Below, piece after piece: positions 41,227 to 51,422 of a stretch of 51,950 nt of DNA. A model generated the notes under the pieces. The model searched no databases and was not told the origin of the DNA. It was given only the letters and a program-made list of their open reading frames with translations. A program made the translations under genes and the position numbers. Each line of letters starts with the position of its first letter. Positions within the stretch are counted from its first letter, which is position 1. The stretch comes from Candidatus Rariloculus versatilis (GTDB taxonomy: Bacteria; Pseudomonadota; Gammaproteobacteria; Steroidobacterales; Rariloculaceae), in assembly GCA_028278665.1 (NCBI GenBank), contig JAQAJI010000001.1:1-51950 (forward strand), given 5' to 3'.

Positions 41227-42950
41227 GGATCCACCCGTGCACTTGCTATGACGGAGACCGGCGGCTCGGCCAGCGCGTCCGGGGCGATGGCGAGCTGCCT
41301 GAGCGCACCCTCGGCGATCCTTGCAAATACCGGGGCCGCGACTTCACCGCCGTAGTAGGCTCCGCTCTGCGGATCGTCGATGACAACGACGACAACGAGC
41401 CTTGGGTCGCCGGCCGGTGCGACCCCGCCAAATACCGCCGTGTAACGGTCTTCGAGGTAGCCTCCGACACCGGACTTGCGCGCGGTGCCGGTCTTGCCTG
41501 CGATGGTGTAATTCGCGACCGCAGCGCGGCGCGCCGTACCCCCGGGCAGGACGACTGCCTGGAGCATGTTCATGAGGTTGTCGGCCGTCGATTCGGAGAT
41601 GATGCGCTCGCCCTGAGGACGTTCGTCGAGCGCGACGAACGATACGCTGCGCAATACGCCGCCGGCCGCAATCGCCGAATATGCGCGCGCGAGCTGCAGC
41701 GGCGTGACCGACAGCCCGTAGCCGTAGGAGAGCGTCGCCTGGCCGACCTCGCGCCAGTGCTGCGGGTCGTTGAGCACGCCCGCGGACTCGCCGGGAAAGT
41801 TGCTGTCGGTCAAGCGCCCGATTCCGAAGCCGGACAGCACCTGCCACAGACTCAACGGGTCAAGAGTCAATGCGATATGCGCGGCGCCGACGTTGCTCGA
41901 CCTTGCGAGCACAGTGGTCACGTCAATCTCTCCGAGATTCGAGTTGTCTTCGGTGAGCACGCGGCCGTTCACCGTGAGGATCCCGGGCGAGGTATCGACA
42001 GGCGAATCCGGGGAATACCGACCGCTTTCGAGCGCCGCAGCGAGGATGAACGGCTTGAAGCTCGAGCCGGGCTCCAGGATGTCGGTTGCGGCGCGGTTGC
42101 GGTAACGAGCGACATCGAGCTGGGAACGGTCGTTCGGGTTGTAGCTCGGCTGATTCACGATCGCGAGCACCTCACCGCTCGACGGATCGAGAATCACCAC
42201 CGAACCCGATGCGGCGCCGTTCTCCGCCACGGCACGCTTCAGTTCGCGATACGCAAGGTACTGCAGGCGCAGATCGATGCTGGTTCGCAAGGCGTTACCG
42301 TCCCGGGCCGGCCTGATCTGCTCGACGTCGCCGATTACGCGGCCCAGGCGATCCTGGATGACTCGCTTGCTGCCGATTTCAGGAGACAGCCAATGGTCGA
42401 ACGCAAGTTCCAGTCCCTCCTGGCCCTGATCGTCGACGTTGGTGAAGCCCAGGACATGGCCTGTCACCTCGCCCGCGGGGTAATAGCGGCGAAACTCCCG
42501 CTGGCTCCTGACGCCCGGGAGGCCCAGGCTCAAGGTCGCGGCAGCCCGGGCCGGGGCAATATGGCGCCTGAGGTAGACAAACTCTCTGTCCATGTTGCTC
42601 GCGATTCGCCGCGCGAGCTGATCGGGGTCGAGATCGAGCACGGCCGCAAGCTCGCCGAGCCGGTCAAGTTCAGGACCGAGTTCACCCGGGTTTACCCAGA
42701 TGCTGTCCACGGGCGTGCTGACCGCCAGCGGCTCGCCGTGGCGATCCACGATCGAACCGCGATGTGCCGACATCTGCACCGTCCTCACGTGCCTGTCGTC
42801 GCCCTGCGCGGTGAGGAATTCCCGGTCGATGAGCTGCAGCTTGAGAACCCGGATCTCGATCGCGGTTACGGCCGCGGCGAAGCAGACCAGCACGAACACG
42901 CTGCGCCAGCGCCCGCCCGACCTTTGGACAGTTTCGCCCTTGCCTGTCAT
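41223..42950 (-). CDS. ftsI: Peptidoglycan transpeptidase FtsI (PBP3)
   Basis: RGSIVDRHGEPLAVSTPVDSIWVNP, EPGSSFKPFILAAAL, ARSSNVGAAHIAL, YTIAGKTGTARKSGVGGYLEDRYTAVFGGVAPA. Confidence 0.96.
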   Translation of the reverse strand: MTGKGETVQRSGGRWRSVFVLVCFAAAVTAIEIRVLKLQLIDREFLTAQGDDRHVRTVQMSAHRGSIVDRHGEPLAVSTPVDSIWVNPGELGPELDRLGELAAVLDLDPDQLARRIASNMDREFVYLRRHIAPARAAATLSLGLPGVRSQREFRRYYPAGEVTGHVLGFTNVDDQGQEGLELAFDHWLSPEIGSKRVIQDRLGRVIGDVEQIRPARDGNALRTSIDLRLQYLAYRELKRAVAENGAASGSVVILDPSSGEVLAIVNQPSYNPNDRSQLDVARYRNRAATDILEPGSSFKPFILAAALESGRYSPDSPVDTSPGILTVNGRVLTEDNSNLGEIDVTTVLARSSNVGAAHIALTLDPLSLWQVLSGFGIGRLTDSNFPGESAGVLNDPQHWREVGQATLSYGYGLSVTPLQLARAYSAIAAGGVLRSVSFVALDERPQGERIISESTADNLMNMLQAVVLPGGTARRAAVANYTIAGKTGTARKSGVGGYLEDRYTAVFGGVAPAGDPRLVVVVVIDDPQSGAYYGGEVAAPVFARIAEGALRQLAIAPDALAEPPVSVIASARVDP

Positions 42951-43234
42951 GGCCCCGGCGCCGCGACGATCACGACCTGATCCTCATCGGGGACGACGAG
43001 TTCGAGTTGCTCTCCCGCGAGCGCTTCGACTCTCGGGTGTGTGGCCCAGGTGCTCTGCTCGAGCTGCAGGCGCCCCCAGTCAATCTGCAGTCTGGCCTCC
43101 TCGCGCTTTAGCGCTTCAAGCTCGGCGAAGAGCTGGCGGGACTGATGCGTGGCCGTAACGAGCCGAACTCCGGATACAAAGAACGCCGCCGCCACGATGA
43201 GCGCTGCGAGCAACACTCCGAAAGGCAATTTCAC
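42947..43234 (-). CDS. ftsL: Cell division protein FtsL
   Basis: Short single-TM protein with coiled-coil ATHQSRQLFAELEALKREEARLQIDWGRLQLEQSTWATHPRVEALAGEQL; position between rsmH and ftsI. Confidence 0.9.
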   Translation of the reverse strand: MKLPFGVLLAALIVAAAFFVSGVRLVTATHQSRQLFAELEALKREEARLQIDWGRLQLEQSTWATHPRVEALAGEQLELVVPDEDQVVIVAAPGP

Positions 43235-44193
43235 GACGCGGCCTCCTGCGCAAGCTTTTCGGCGATCCTGAGCCGCGCGCTGCGCGCTCGCCGGTTGCGG
43301 GCAAGCTCGGTATCCGTGGGCCGGATCAGCCGACCGACGTGCCGCAGCCGTGGTCGCGCCTCCGGCGGGATTCGCGGCAGGCCCGCGTAGGCCGGATCGC
43401 CGCGCACCTCACGGGCGATGAATCGCTTGACGATCCTGTCTTCAAGCGAGTGGAAGCTGATTACGAGGATCCGCCCGCCGCCGGCGAGGAGTTCCACGCT
43501 AGCGCGCAACCCCCGCTCGAGTACCGCAAGTTCATCGTTGACCACGATCCTCAGCGCCTGAAATACCCGCGTCGCCGGGTGAATCCGGGACGCGGTTCGT
43601 CCCGCCGCCGCGGGCGCTGCGGAACTGACCACGCGAGCGAGTTCAGCCGTTGTTGTCAACGGCTCGGCCGCGCGCGCGCGTACGATCGCAGCGGCTATGC
43701 GCCGCGCGCGCGGCTCCTCGCCGTAGTCGCGCAACGCCCGCGCAAGCTCAGCTTCGCCGACGTTGGCGAGCCAGGCTGCGGCCGTTTGCCCGATGGTCGG
43801 ATTCATGCGCATGTCCAGCGGCCCGTCGACTGCAAAACTGAAACCGCGCCGTGCCGCCTCCAGTTGGGGTGAGGAAACGCCGAGATCCAGCAGCACGCCG
43901 GACAAAGCGTGACTCCCGAGCCACGGCTCCACAGCGTCGCGCAGGTCTTCGAAGCCTGCATGCTCGATCGTGAATCGGGGATCGGCGCCGAACCGCCGGA
44001 TGCCGTCAGCCACGGCTTCCGGATCCTTGTCCAGCGCAAGTAGTCGCCCGCGGCGTCCGATTCGCGCGAGGATTTCACAGCTATGCCCTCCCCGACCGTA
44101 CGTGGCGTCGACGTAACGGCCGTCTTCAACCAGAGCCAGTCCATCAACGATCTCGTCCACCAGCACCGGCTGATGTACAGACACTTGCGCCAA
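43231..44193 (-). CDS. rsmH: 16S rRNA m4C1402 methyltransferase
   Basis: HQPVLVDEIVDGLALVEDGRYVDATYGRGGHSCEIL, GVLLDLGVSSPQLEAARRGFSFAVDGPLDMRM, ILVISFHSLEDRIVKRFI. Confidence 0.96.
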   Translation of the reverse strand: MAQVSVHQPVLVDEIVDGLALVEDGRYVDATYGRGGHSCEILARIGRRGRLLALDKDPEAVADGIRRFGADPRFTIEHAGFEDLRDAVEPWLGSHALSGVLLDLGVSSPQLEAARRGFSFAVDGPLDMRMNPTIGQTAAAWLANVGEAELARALRDYGEEPRARRIAAAIVRARAAEPLTTTAELARVVSSAAPAAAGRTASRIHPATRVFQALRIVVNDELAVLERGLRASVELLAGGGRILVISFHSLEDRIVKRFIAREVRGDPAYAGLPRIPPEARPRLRHVGRLIRPTDTELARNRRARSARLRIAEKLAQEAAS

Positions 44194-44204
44194 CCGCCCC
44201 GGTG

Positions 44205-44663
44205 CTACAGCACCAGCGACGTGAGTTCTTCAGGCAGGTTCGCAAACATTTCCGGATTGAAATCTACGAACTGCGCCTTCCAACTCGCCTCATCCCACAG
44301 TTCCAGCCTGTTGCCCTGCCCGACCAGCATGGCCTGACGCTCAATGCCGGCGTGCTCCCGCATCGTGCGATTGACTAAAATGCGGCCATGACCATCCATG
44401 TCCGGTTCGCTCGCCTGCCCGATCATCAGGCGCTGCAGCGCGAGGGTGGTCGGATGCAGCGCAGGAAGACGATTGAGCTTGCGTGCGAGTTCCTCCCAAT
44501 CCGGCTGCATGTAGATCCTGAGGTGCGGGCCGCCAAGGATCGGTATGCTGGCTGTGACGACGAGGTGGCCGTCGGCCCGGTCCCTGATACGCTCCCGATA
44601 GCGGGCAGGGATCGCCACGCGACCCTTGTCGTCCAAGGTTACATTCGATGCGCCTAGAAACAT
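44205..44663 (-). CDS. mraZ: Transcriptional regulator MraZ
   Basis: MFLGASNVTLDDKGRVAIPARYRERI, LRIYMQPDWEELARKLNRLPALHPTTLALQRLMIGQASEPDMDGHGRILVNRTMREHAGI. Confidence 0.96.
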   Translation of the reverse strand: MFLGASNVTLDDKGRVAIPARYRERIRDRADGHLVVTASIPILGGPHLRIYMQPDWEELARKLNRLPALHPTTLALQRLMIGQASEPDMDGHGRILVNRTMREHAGIERQAMLVGQGNRLELWDEASWKAQFVDFNPEMFANLPEELTSLVL

Positions 44664-44677
44664 CGCCGGAATAACCG

Positions 44678-44722
44678 CCCACTAAATTACACTTTCGCCC
44701 ACTACGGACCACGTTGTCCCAC
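44678..44722 (-). promoter_or_regulatory. Putative MraZ operator: period-10 GTGGG boxes upstream of mraZ
   Basis: Minus strand GTGGG-ACAAC-GTGGT-CCGTA-GTGGG-CGAAA-GTGTA-ATTTA-GTGGG: five boxes at exact 10-bp spacing (3 perfect, 2 degenerate) ending 14 nt before the mraZ ATG. Confidence 0.75.
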
Positions 44723-44922
44723 CTTAAAAGCGCGCTCGCCGGCTGTCAACAACTATCTGCATGAATTATTGTGTGCTGACAGTGAGTTAGAAGCTGCCAA
44801 GCGGGGCTTGACGCGAGTTCAGCTCGCGTTCCGCGCAGTCAGCGGAAGGATCACGTCGGTTGGGGCGGAAGACCGCCTCGCCGAAAACGGCTGATTCAGG
44901 CCCGAGCGTTGGCTCGGAAAGG

Positions 44923-45262
44923 ATCGGAGCCGGCCTGTAAGCCGGGTTCTGTCGAGCGTAACCATTCATCTGGGATATGCGTCTCCGCATACCTCGAGCG
45001 GCCTACCCGGAAGCTCGTGTGGGCGCACTCGAACGCTTCCCTATTCGGCCTTGCTCCTGGCAGGGTTTGCCGTGCCGCAGCGTGTTACCACCTGCGCGGT
45101 GCGCTCTTACCGCACCTTTTCACCCTTACCGCAAAAGCGGCGGTATGTTTTCTGTGGCACTTTCCGTAGGCTCACGCCCCCCAGGTGTTACCTGGTGCCA
45201 TGCCCAGGGAGCCCGGACTTTCCTCTGAGCTGCGCTCAGCGGTTACGCGGCCGGCTCCGAAC
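44923..45262 (-). ncRNA. rnpB: RNase P RNA (class A)
   Basis: Minus strand GAGGAAAGTCCGGGCTCCCTGGGCATGGCACCAGGTAACACCTGGG... through ...CAGAACCCGGCTTACAGGCCGGCTCCG; terminal helix CGGAGCCGGC/GCCGGCTCCG. Confidence 0.93.
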
Positions 45263-45348
45263 AACTAGCTTACCCCCTCCCGGCACGAGCGCAAGCACGG
45301 CAGCCGCCTGCGCGCCCCGGCAGAGGCGTTTTCACCACCGGCTGCGAA

Positions 45349-46197
45349 CTATGGCTTCCTCCGCGTCAGGCGGTATACGACGTTGCGCGGCAGACCCGTG
45401 ATCCTTGCACACAGCGTTGCAGCCTTGTCCGGCGGCAATTCCTCGCACAGGACCGAGAAGATCCGCAAGGCTTCGGACTCCTCGGGCCGTTGGGCAACCT
45501 TGTCGCCGGCAACGACGACGACGAACTCGCCGCGCAGGGGAATCCCGTCACCGAGCCGGAAGCCGAGCTCGGCCAGTGAACCCGCGTACACGCACTCGTG
45601 AAGCTTGGTCAGTTCGCGAGCGATCGCCGCATCGCGCTGCGCGCCGAAGTGCTCCGCGAGCACGCGCAGCGTAGCGTCGAGCCGGTGCACGGATTCGAAG
45701 AAGACCATCGTCCGGGTTTCGTCGTGCAGGGCTTGCAGTCGCGCGGTACGCTGTGCCTTGCGCCGCGGCAGGAAGCCCTCGAACACGAACCGGTCCGTCG
45801 GCAAGCCGCACACACTCAACGCTGCGGACACGGCACTCGGTCCGGGCACGCTCACGACTTCGATGCCCTCGGCAAGCGCCGCGCGGACCAGACGCCAGCC
45901 GGGATCGCTGATCAGCGGCGTGCCGGCGTCGCTGACCAGCGCGATCGATTCACCGTCGAGCAGGCGCGCAAGCAGCCCCGGCGTGCGCTCGACTTCGTTG
46001 TGATCGTGAAACGCGATTATTGTCCCTTTGAGGCCGATACTCGATAGCAATCGTCGGGTTCGCCGGGTATCCTCAGCCGCTATGACGTCGACCGCGCCGA
46101 GCACCTCGCGCGCCCGCAAGCTCAAGTCCCCGAGGTTGCCGATCGGCGTACCGACGACATGCAGCGATCCGGCCGGCGTGTCCTGCTTGCTGGTCAT
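45349..46197 (-). CDS. rsmI: 16S rRNA (cytidine1402-2'-O)-methyltransferase
   Basis: GSLHVVGTPIGNLGDLSLRAREVLGAVDVIAAEDTRRTRRLLSSIGL, ALVSDAGTPLISDPGWRLVRAALAEGIEVVSVPGPSAVSAALSVCGLPTDRFVFEGFLPRR. Confidence 0.96.
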   Translation of the reverse strand: MTSKQDTPAGSLHVVGTPIGNLGDLSLRAREVLGAVDVIAAEDTRRTRRLLSSIGLKGTIIAFHDHNEVERTPGLLARLLDGESIALVSDAGTPLISDPGWRLVRAALAEGIEVVSVPGPSAVSAALSVCGLPTDRFVFEGFLPRRKAQRTARLQALHDETRTMVFFESVHRLDATLRVLAEHFGAQRDAAIARELTKLHECVYAGSLAELGFRLGDGIPLRGEFVVVVAGDKVAQRPEESEALRIFSVLCEELPPDKAATLCARITGLPRNVVYRLTRRKP

Positions 46198-46219
46198 TTG
46201 AAGGATTCAGTCGACGACA

Positions 46220-48082
46220 ATGAAGTTGCGCCACTACATTGTATTGGCAATCGCGACAGCAGCAGTCGCAGGCTGCACGATGTCAACCGTGCCGTTGCCG
46301 CCGGACGCCACGCAGCTTGAGGTCCGCGCGCAATCGGAAGCCGCCGCGGGCAACCTGCGCGCCGCCGCAGATATCTATCGAGATCTCGCCGAGCAGAGCG
46401 TATTGGCGCGCCGTGCGGGCTACCTCATTGACGGCGCAATCCTGCTCATCGGGCTTGGCGACACGTCCGCGGCGCGGCAGTGGCTTGGCGAGGCAGGCAT
46501 GTCAGCGAATCCGGAACAGCAGAAGATCGTCGCGGGCCTGCTTGCCCGGATTGACCTCGACGACGGCGATCCCGACGCGGCGCTTGCGTTGCTTGCCACG
46601 ATCGTCCCCCCGATTCCGGACGAATGGCATGCCGAGTTTGCCGCGACTCGCGGCCAGGCCCTGATGCGCGTCGGCCGCCATGTTGAGGGCGTGGTCGAGT
46701 TCGTCGCTCGCGAGAGGCTGCTCGACGACGCCGCCGAGATAATGGCCAACCAGCGGCTTATCTGGGAGGAACTCCACGCCGCAGCGCCACAGGGTGCGCT
46801 CGAGCAAGGCGACGATCCTGTCGTCGCGGGCTGGCTCGCCCTCGCACCGCTCGCGGATGTCGCGGAGGATCCCGGGGAGTTTCGGCGCGCATTGCTCGAG
46901 TGGCGCGGCGTTTACGTCGATCACCCTGCTGCGGGCGGTCTTCTCGCGGAACTGCTCAGCGAACAGCGCAGCGTATTGCGGTATCCGCGCCAGATCGCAC
47001 TGTTGCTGCCGCTGAGTTCGCCGCAGCGCCCGGCCGCCGTGGCGATTCGCGACGGCTTTCTCGCAGCGCACCTGGCGGCCCCCGTCGACACCGCCGTCCG
47101 TGTGTACGATACGACGGCGCTCGGTGCGGCGGGCGCATATCTCAGCGCCCAACTCGACGGAGCGGATTTCATCGTCGGCCCGTTGCTGCGGCCGAACGTC
47201 GAGCGGGTCATCGGCCAGGCGGGATTCATCCCGACCCTGGCGTTGAACTTCGCAGAGAGCGAGGCGCCGTTCCTGCAGAGCTTCTACCAGTTCGCGTTGG
47301 CGCCCGAGGACGAAGCGCACGCTGTCGCCGAGCAGGCCATCGCCGCGGGAGCGAGAACCGCGGTCGCCATCGTTCGCAGCGACGACTGGGGTTATGACCT
47401 GCTCGACAGCTTCAGGTCCCGGTTCGAAGCCCTGGGCGGGCGCCTACTGGACTTCAGGGGCTACGATCCCGACCGGCAGGATTTCTCTGAGCCCGTCGAA
47501 TCGCTGCTCAACATTTCACTTAGCAACCAAAGGCGCAGTTCGCTCGCCGCGAACCTGGGTCTTGCGGTCGAGTTCGAACCCAGGCGCCGGCAGGACATCG
47601 ACATGATCTTCATTGCCGCCGATACGCCCCAGGCGGGGCGGCTGCTTGCGCCGCAGCTACGCTTCCACAATGCCGGCGACATCCCTGCGTATGCGACCTC
47701 GGCCATTCACGAGCCCGCTGACGGCTCGCGCGATTTCGACCTGAACGGCATCGTGTTTCCCGATGCACCGATGCTCGTCGCGCCGGACGACACGGCGACC
47801 TTCCTGCGCCAGGCACTCGAAACTCTCTGGCCGCAACGCGCGAGCAGATGGGTTCGCTTCTACGCGATGGGCTTCGACGCGTATCAGCTGATGAGCTCCC
47901 TGTATGTCCCGGGCACGCCCGGCTGGCCGTTGCTCGGCATTTCGGGGGAACTGAACCCGGACGGACAGGGCAAGATTCGCCGCACGCTGCCCCTCGCCCA
48001 GTTTCGCGACGGCCGTCCCGTTCCACTGCCGAGGCCACCCACCGAAATCGAGCCGACGAGAGCGTTCATCGGGTCACGATGA
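46220..48082 (+). CDS. lpoA: LppC/LpoA-family penicillin-binding protein activator lipoprotein
   Basis: Lipobox ATAAVAGCT; IALLLPLSSPQRPAAVAIRDGFLAAHLA...FIVGPLLRPNVERVIGQAGFIPTLALNFAE...IDMIFIAADTPQAGRLLAPQLRFHNAGDIPAYATSAI; between rsmI and yraN. Confidence 0.92.
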   Translation: MKLRHYIVLAIATAAVAGCTMSTVPLPPDATQLEVRAQSEAAAGNLRAAADIYRDLAEQSVLARRAGYLIDGAILLIGLGDTSAARQWLGEAGMSANPEQQKIVAGLLARIDLDDGDPDAALALLATIVPPIPDEWHAEFAATRGQALMRVGRHVEGVVEFVARERLLDDAAEIMANQRLIWEELHAAAPQGALEQGDDPVVAGWLALAPLADVAEDPGEFRRALLEWRGVYVDHPAAGGLLAELLSEQRSVLRYPRQIALLLPLSSPQRPAAVAIRDGFLAAHLAAPVDTAVRVYDTTALGAAGAYLSAQLDGADFIVGPLLRPNVERVIGQAGFIPTLALNFAESEAPFLQSFYQFALAPEDEAHAVAEQAIAAGARTAVAIVRSDDWGYDLLDSFRSRFEALGGRLLDFRGYDPDRQDFSEPVESLLNISLSNQRRSSLAANLGLAVEFEPRRRQDIDMIFIAADTPQAGRLLAPQLRFHNAGDIPAYATSAIHEPADGSRDFDLNGIVFPDAPMLVAPDDTATFLRQALETLWPQRASRWVRFYAMGFDAYQLMSSLYVPGTPGWPLLGISGELNPDGQGKIRRTLPLAQFRDGRPVPLPRPPTEIEPTRAFIGSR

Positions 48083-48447
48083 GCGAGCGCAGCGAGCGCG
48101 GTGCGCATTGGGAGACCTTTGCTTCGAACCACCTCAGAGCGCAGGGGCTCAAGGTCATCGCGCGCGGCTACCGCTGCCGCCTCGGTGAACTGGACATCGT
48201 GTGCCACCATGGCGAAACGCTCGTCGTCGTCGAGGTCAGGGCGCGCTCGACGGGCGCGTATGCCACGGCGCTCGACAGCATCAGCCACGGCAAGCGACAG
48301 CGCATCGTCAACGCCGCACGCCATTTCCTCATGCGCCATCCGCAATGGTTTCACCGCCCGCTGCGCTTCGACATCGTTGCGATCGATGCCGTCGACACCG
48401 AAGAGCCCAGGCTGACCTGGGTCAGAAACGCGTTCGACAGCGATTGA
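48079..48447 (+). CDS. yraN: YraN/UPF0102 family nuclease-like protein
   Basis: MSERSERGAHWETFASNHLRAQGLKVIARGYRCRLGELDIVCHHGETLVVVEVRARS...HGKRQRIVNAARHFL; ATGA overlap with lpoA. Confidence 0.93.
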   Translation: MSERSERGAHWETFASNHLRAQGLKVIARGYRCRLGELDIVCHHGETLVVVEVRARSTGAYATALDSISHGKRQRIVNAARHFLMRHPQWFHRPLRFDIVAIDAVDTEEPRLTWVRNAFDSD

Positions 48448-48470
48448 ATACGAGGGGGTGGGAAAGTGTA

Positions 48471-48613
48471 CTGCCGGTCGCGGTCTTCGTTGCAGGGAGT
48501 TGCGCTATGCGTAGTTTTCGTTGCGGGGAGCCGCACTACCGGTCGCAGTCTTCGTTGCGGGGAGCCGCATCATGGTCAGTCTAGGTTGCGGGCAGCTGCA
48601 CTACCGGCCGCTC
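48471..48613 (+). repeat. Degenerate ~31-34 bp tandem repeat (about 4 units)
   Basis: TTCGTTGC[A/G]GGGAG[TT/CC]GC... motifs at 48486, 48517, 48551 and (TAGGTTGCGGGCAGCTGC) 48582; spacing 31/34/31 bp. Confidence 0.75.
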
Positions 48614-48688
48614 GAAACACGCCGTGAATACATCCATGTAGGCTCCACGCGCGCGTCCATGCGCGCGAGGGTTTCAAGCGGCCGGTAG
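48601..48688. repeat. Large inverted-repeat element (18-bp arms with nested hairpins)
   Basis: ctaccggccgctcgaaac (48601-48618) / gtttcaagcggccggtag (48671-48688); nested tacatccatgta (48629-48640) and CGCGCGC-gtccat-GCGCGCG (48648-48667). Confidence 0.8.
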
Positions 48689-48877
48689 TACAGCTCCCCT
48701 TGTGCTTGCGGCAGACCGGAGGTGCGCACATGTATCACCCGTTCGAACGGCGGCGGCGCGGGGCGAGCCGGGGATCGCGCAAAACGATGCGACGCCGATT
48801 CGAGCCGCGTCAGGGCGGCTCGGCGAGATTGAGGTCGAACGGGTAGTTCGCGCGACCACACCCTTGCATGCGAGTAG

Positions 48878-49877
<1,000 letters not shown>

Positions 49878-49958
49878 ACCCTGGCAGTCCGCGGCAGAGG
49901 TCCCGCGTCGTACCGGGACCGGAAAGGCATCCGGTCGGCAAGCGCGGGTTCCGGGACG

Positions 49959-50588
49959 CTACTGACGCATTTCCAGCTCATGCTCGGTGAGGCTCGCCTG
50001 GAACGATCCTCGGGAAAACACTTCGTCCATGTAGCGCTGGATCGGCCGCGCCCGGTTCGGCAACGCGATACCGAACAGCGGCAGGCGCCAGAGTATGGGC
50101 GCGATCGTGCAGTCCACGAGGGAGAATTCATCGCTGAGAAAGAAGCGTTTGGCCAGGAATATGTCGGCGCTCGACAGGATGCTTTCTTCAAGCGCCTTGC
50201 CCTGCGCGGCCGCGGGCTTTCGATCACCGGCCCCGGCAATAGCCGCCACACGCTTGTACCAGTCCCTCTCGATCCGAAACAGCGCCAGGCGAAAGTGTGC
50301 GCGAGTGACGGGGTCGACGGGCATGAGCGGCGGATGGGGGAACCGCTCATCAAGGTATTCCATGATGACGCGGGAGTCGTAGAGCACGAGATCCCGGTCG
50401 ACGAGGGTCGGCACGCTGTTGTAGGGATTGAGATCCAGCAAGTCCTCGGGCAGATTGCCGTCCTCGACGTCCGCGATGTCGATGCTGATGTTCTTCTCGG
50501 CGAGCACGAGACGGGTGCGATGGCTCCACGCGTCGGTCGGGCTGGAGAACAACGTCATGACCGAGCGACGGTTGGAAATTACCGCCAT
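49959..50588 (-). CDS. sspA: Stringent starvation protein A (GST-fold)
   Basis: RRSVMTLFSSPTDAWSHRTRLVLAEKNISIDIADVEDGNLPEDLLDLNPYNSVPTLVDRDLVLYDSRVIMEYLDERFPHPPLMPVDP; adjacent to sspB and petC. Confidence 0.95.
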   Translation of the reverse strand: MAVISNRRSVMTLFSSPTDAWSHRTRLVLAEKNISIDIADVEDGNLPEDLLDLNPYNSVPTLVDRDLVLYDSRVIMEYLDERFPHPPLMPVDPVTRAHFRLALFRIERDWYKRVAAIAGAGDRKPAAAQGKALEESILSSADIFLAKRFFLSDEFSLVDCTIAPILWRLPLFGIALPNRARPIQRYMDEVFSRGSFQASLTEHELEMRQ

Positions 50589-50630
50589 ACAAGTGTCCCC
50601 TTAATTTAACTGGAGCGGAATGAACAACGA

Positions 50631-51422
50631 CTATGTTACGTCCTTCCAGATTTCTCTCTTAAGCAGCCAGGCAATTACGAGGAATACCAGCAAGATGCCG
50701 ATTACGCGAATTCCCAATGCTTCCCGGGCGAGTTGCGTCGGGTCGCCGATATAATCGAGAAAATTGACGATATCCCGAACGACCTGGTCATACTGTTGTG
50801 GAGTGAGTTGACCTGCGCTGACCTGCTCGAAACGACGAAATACCTCCTCGCCGTCGTGCGCCTCGTCGGCCTCGAAAACTGCCCGGTTGATTCCCTGCAA
50901 TTCCCACAGCACGTGGGGCATGGCGGTATTCGGAAGCACGACGTTGTCGACGCCGGTCAGGCTTGAAGGCGCCTGGTAGAAACTGCGCAGGTAAGTATAG
51001 ACGTAGTCGGTGCCGCGGCTGCGGGCGATCAGCGAAAGATCCGGCGGAGCGATGCCGAACCAGCGCACGGCATCTTCAGGACGCATCGAATTGGTCATCG
51101 TGTCGAACGGCTGCTCACCGGTGAACATGAGGTTTTGCACGACCAGGTCTTCGGTAAGCTGCAAATCTTCGGCCAGGCGGTTGTAGCGCACGTACTGGGC
51201 CGAGTGGCAGCCAAGACAGTAGTTGACGTAGTACCTCGCACCGCGTTGCAGCGATGCCGTGTCGGCGACATCGTTACCCGCAGGATCGAGTTCTGCCTCT
51301 TCCTGAGCCGATGCGACTCCGGCAAGCATTGAAACGGCCAGGACCGTCAGGAATCCGGCCGCGCGCGGCGACCGGCCGCTTGCTGCGGCGCGGGATGCTC
51401 GCCACCGGGCACCGCCGCTCAC
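50631..51422 (-). CDS. petC: Ubiquinol-cytochrome c reductase cytochrome c1
   Basis: RGARYYVNYCLGCHSAQYVRYNRLAEDL, FGIAPPDLSLIARSRGTDYVYTYLRSFY, NTAMPHVLWELQG, C-terminal TM; GTG start proposed within ORF 50631..51761. Confidence 0.95.
   Translation of the reverse strand: MSGGARWRASRAAASGRSPRAAGFLTVLAVSMLAGVASAQEEAELDPAGNDVADTASLQRGARYYVNYCLGCHSAQYVRYNRLAEDLQLTEDLVVQNLMFTGEQPFDTMTNSMRPEDAVRWFGIAPPDLSLIARSRGTDYVYTYLRSFYQAPSSLTGVDNVVLPNTAMPHVLWELQGINRAVFEADEAHDGEEVFRRFEQVSAGQLTPQQYDQVVRDIVNFLDYIGDPTQLAREALGIRVIGILLVFLVIAWLLKREIWKDVT

Noticed and set aside
41757-42980. 407-aa plus-strand ORF antisense to ftsI
   Set aside because: Shadow frame of a conserved dcw gene.
48471-48613. Possible CRISPR array
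   Set aside because: Repeats are degenerate and essentially contiguous, with no unique spacers and no cas genes nearby.
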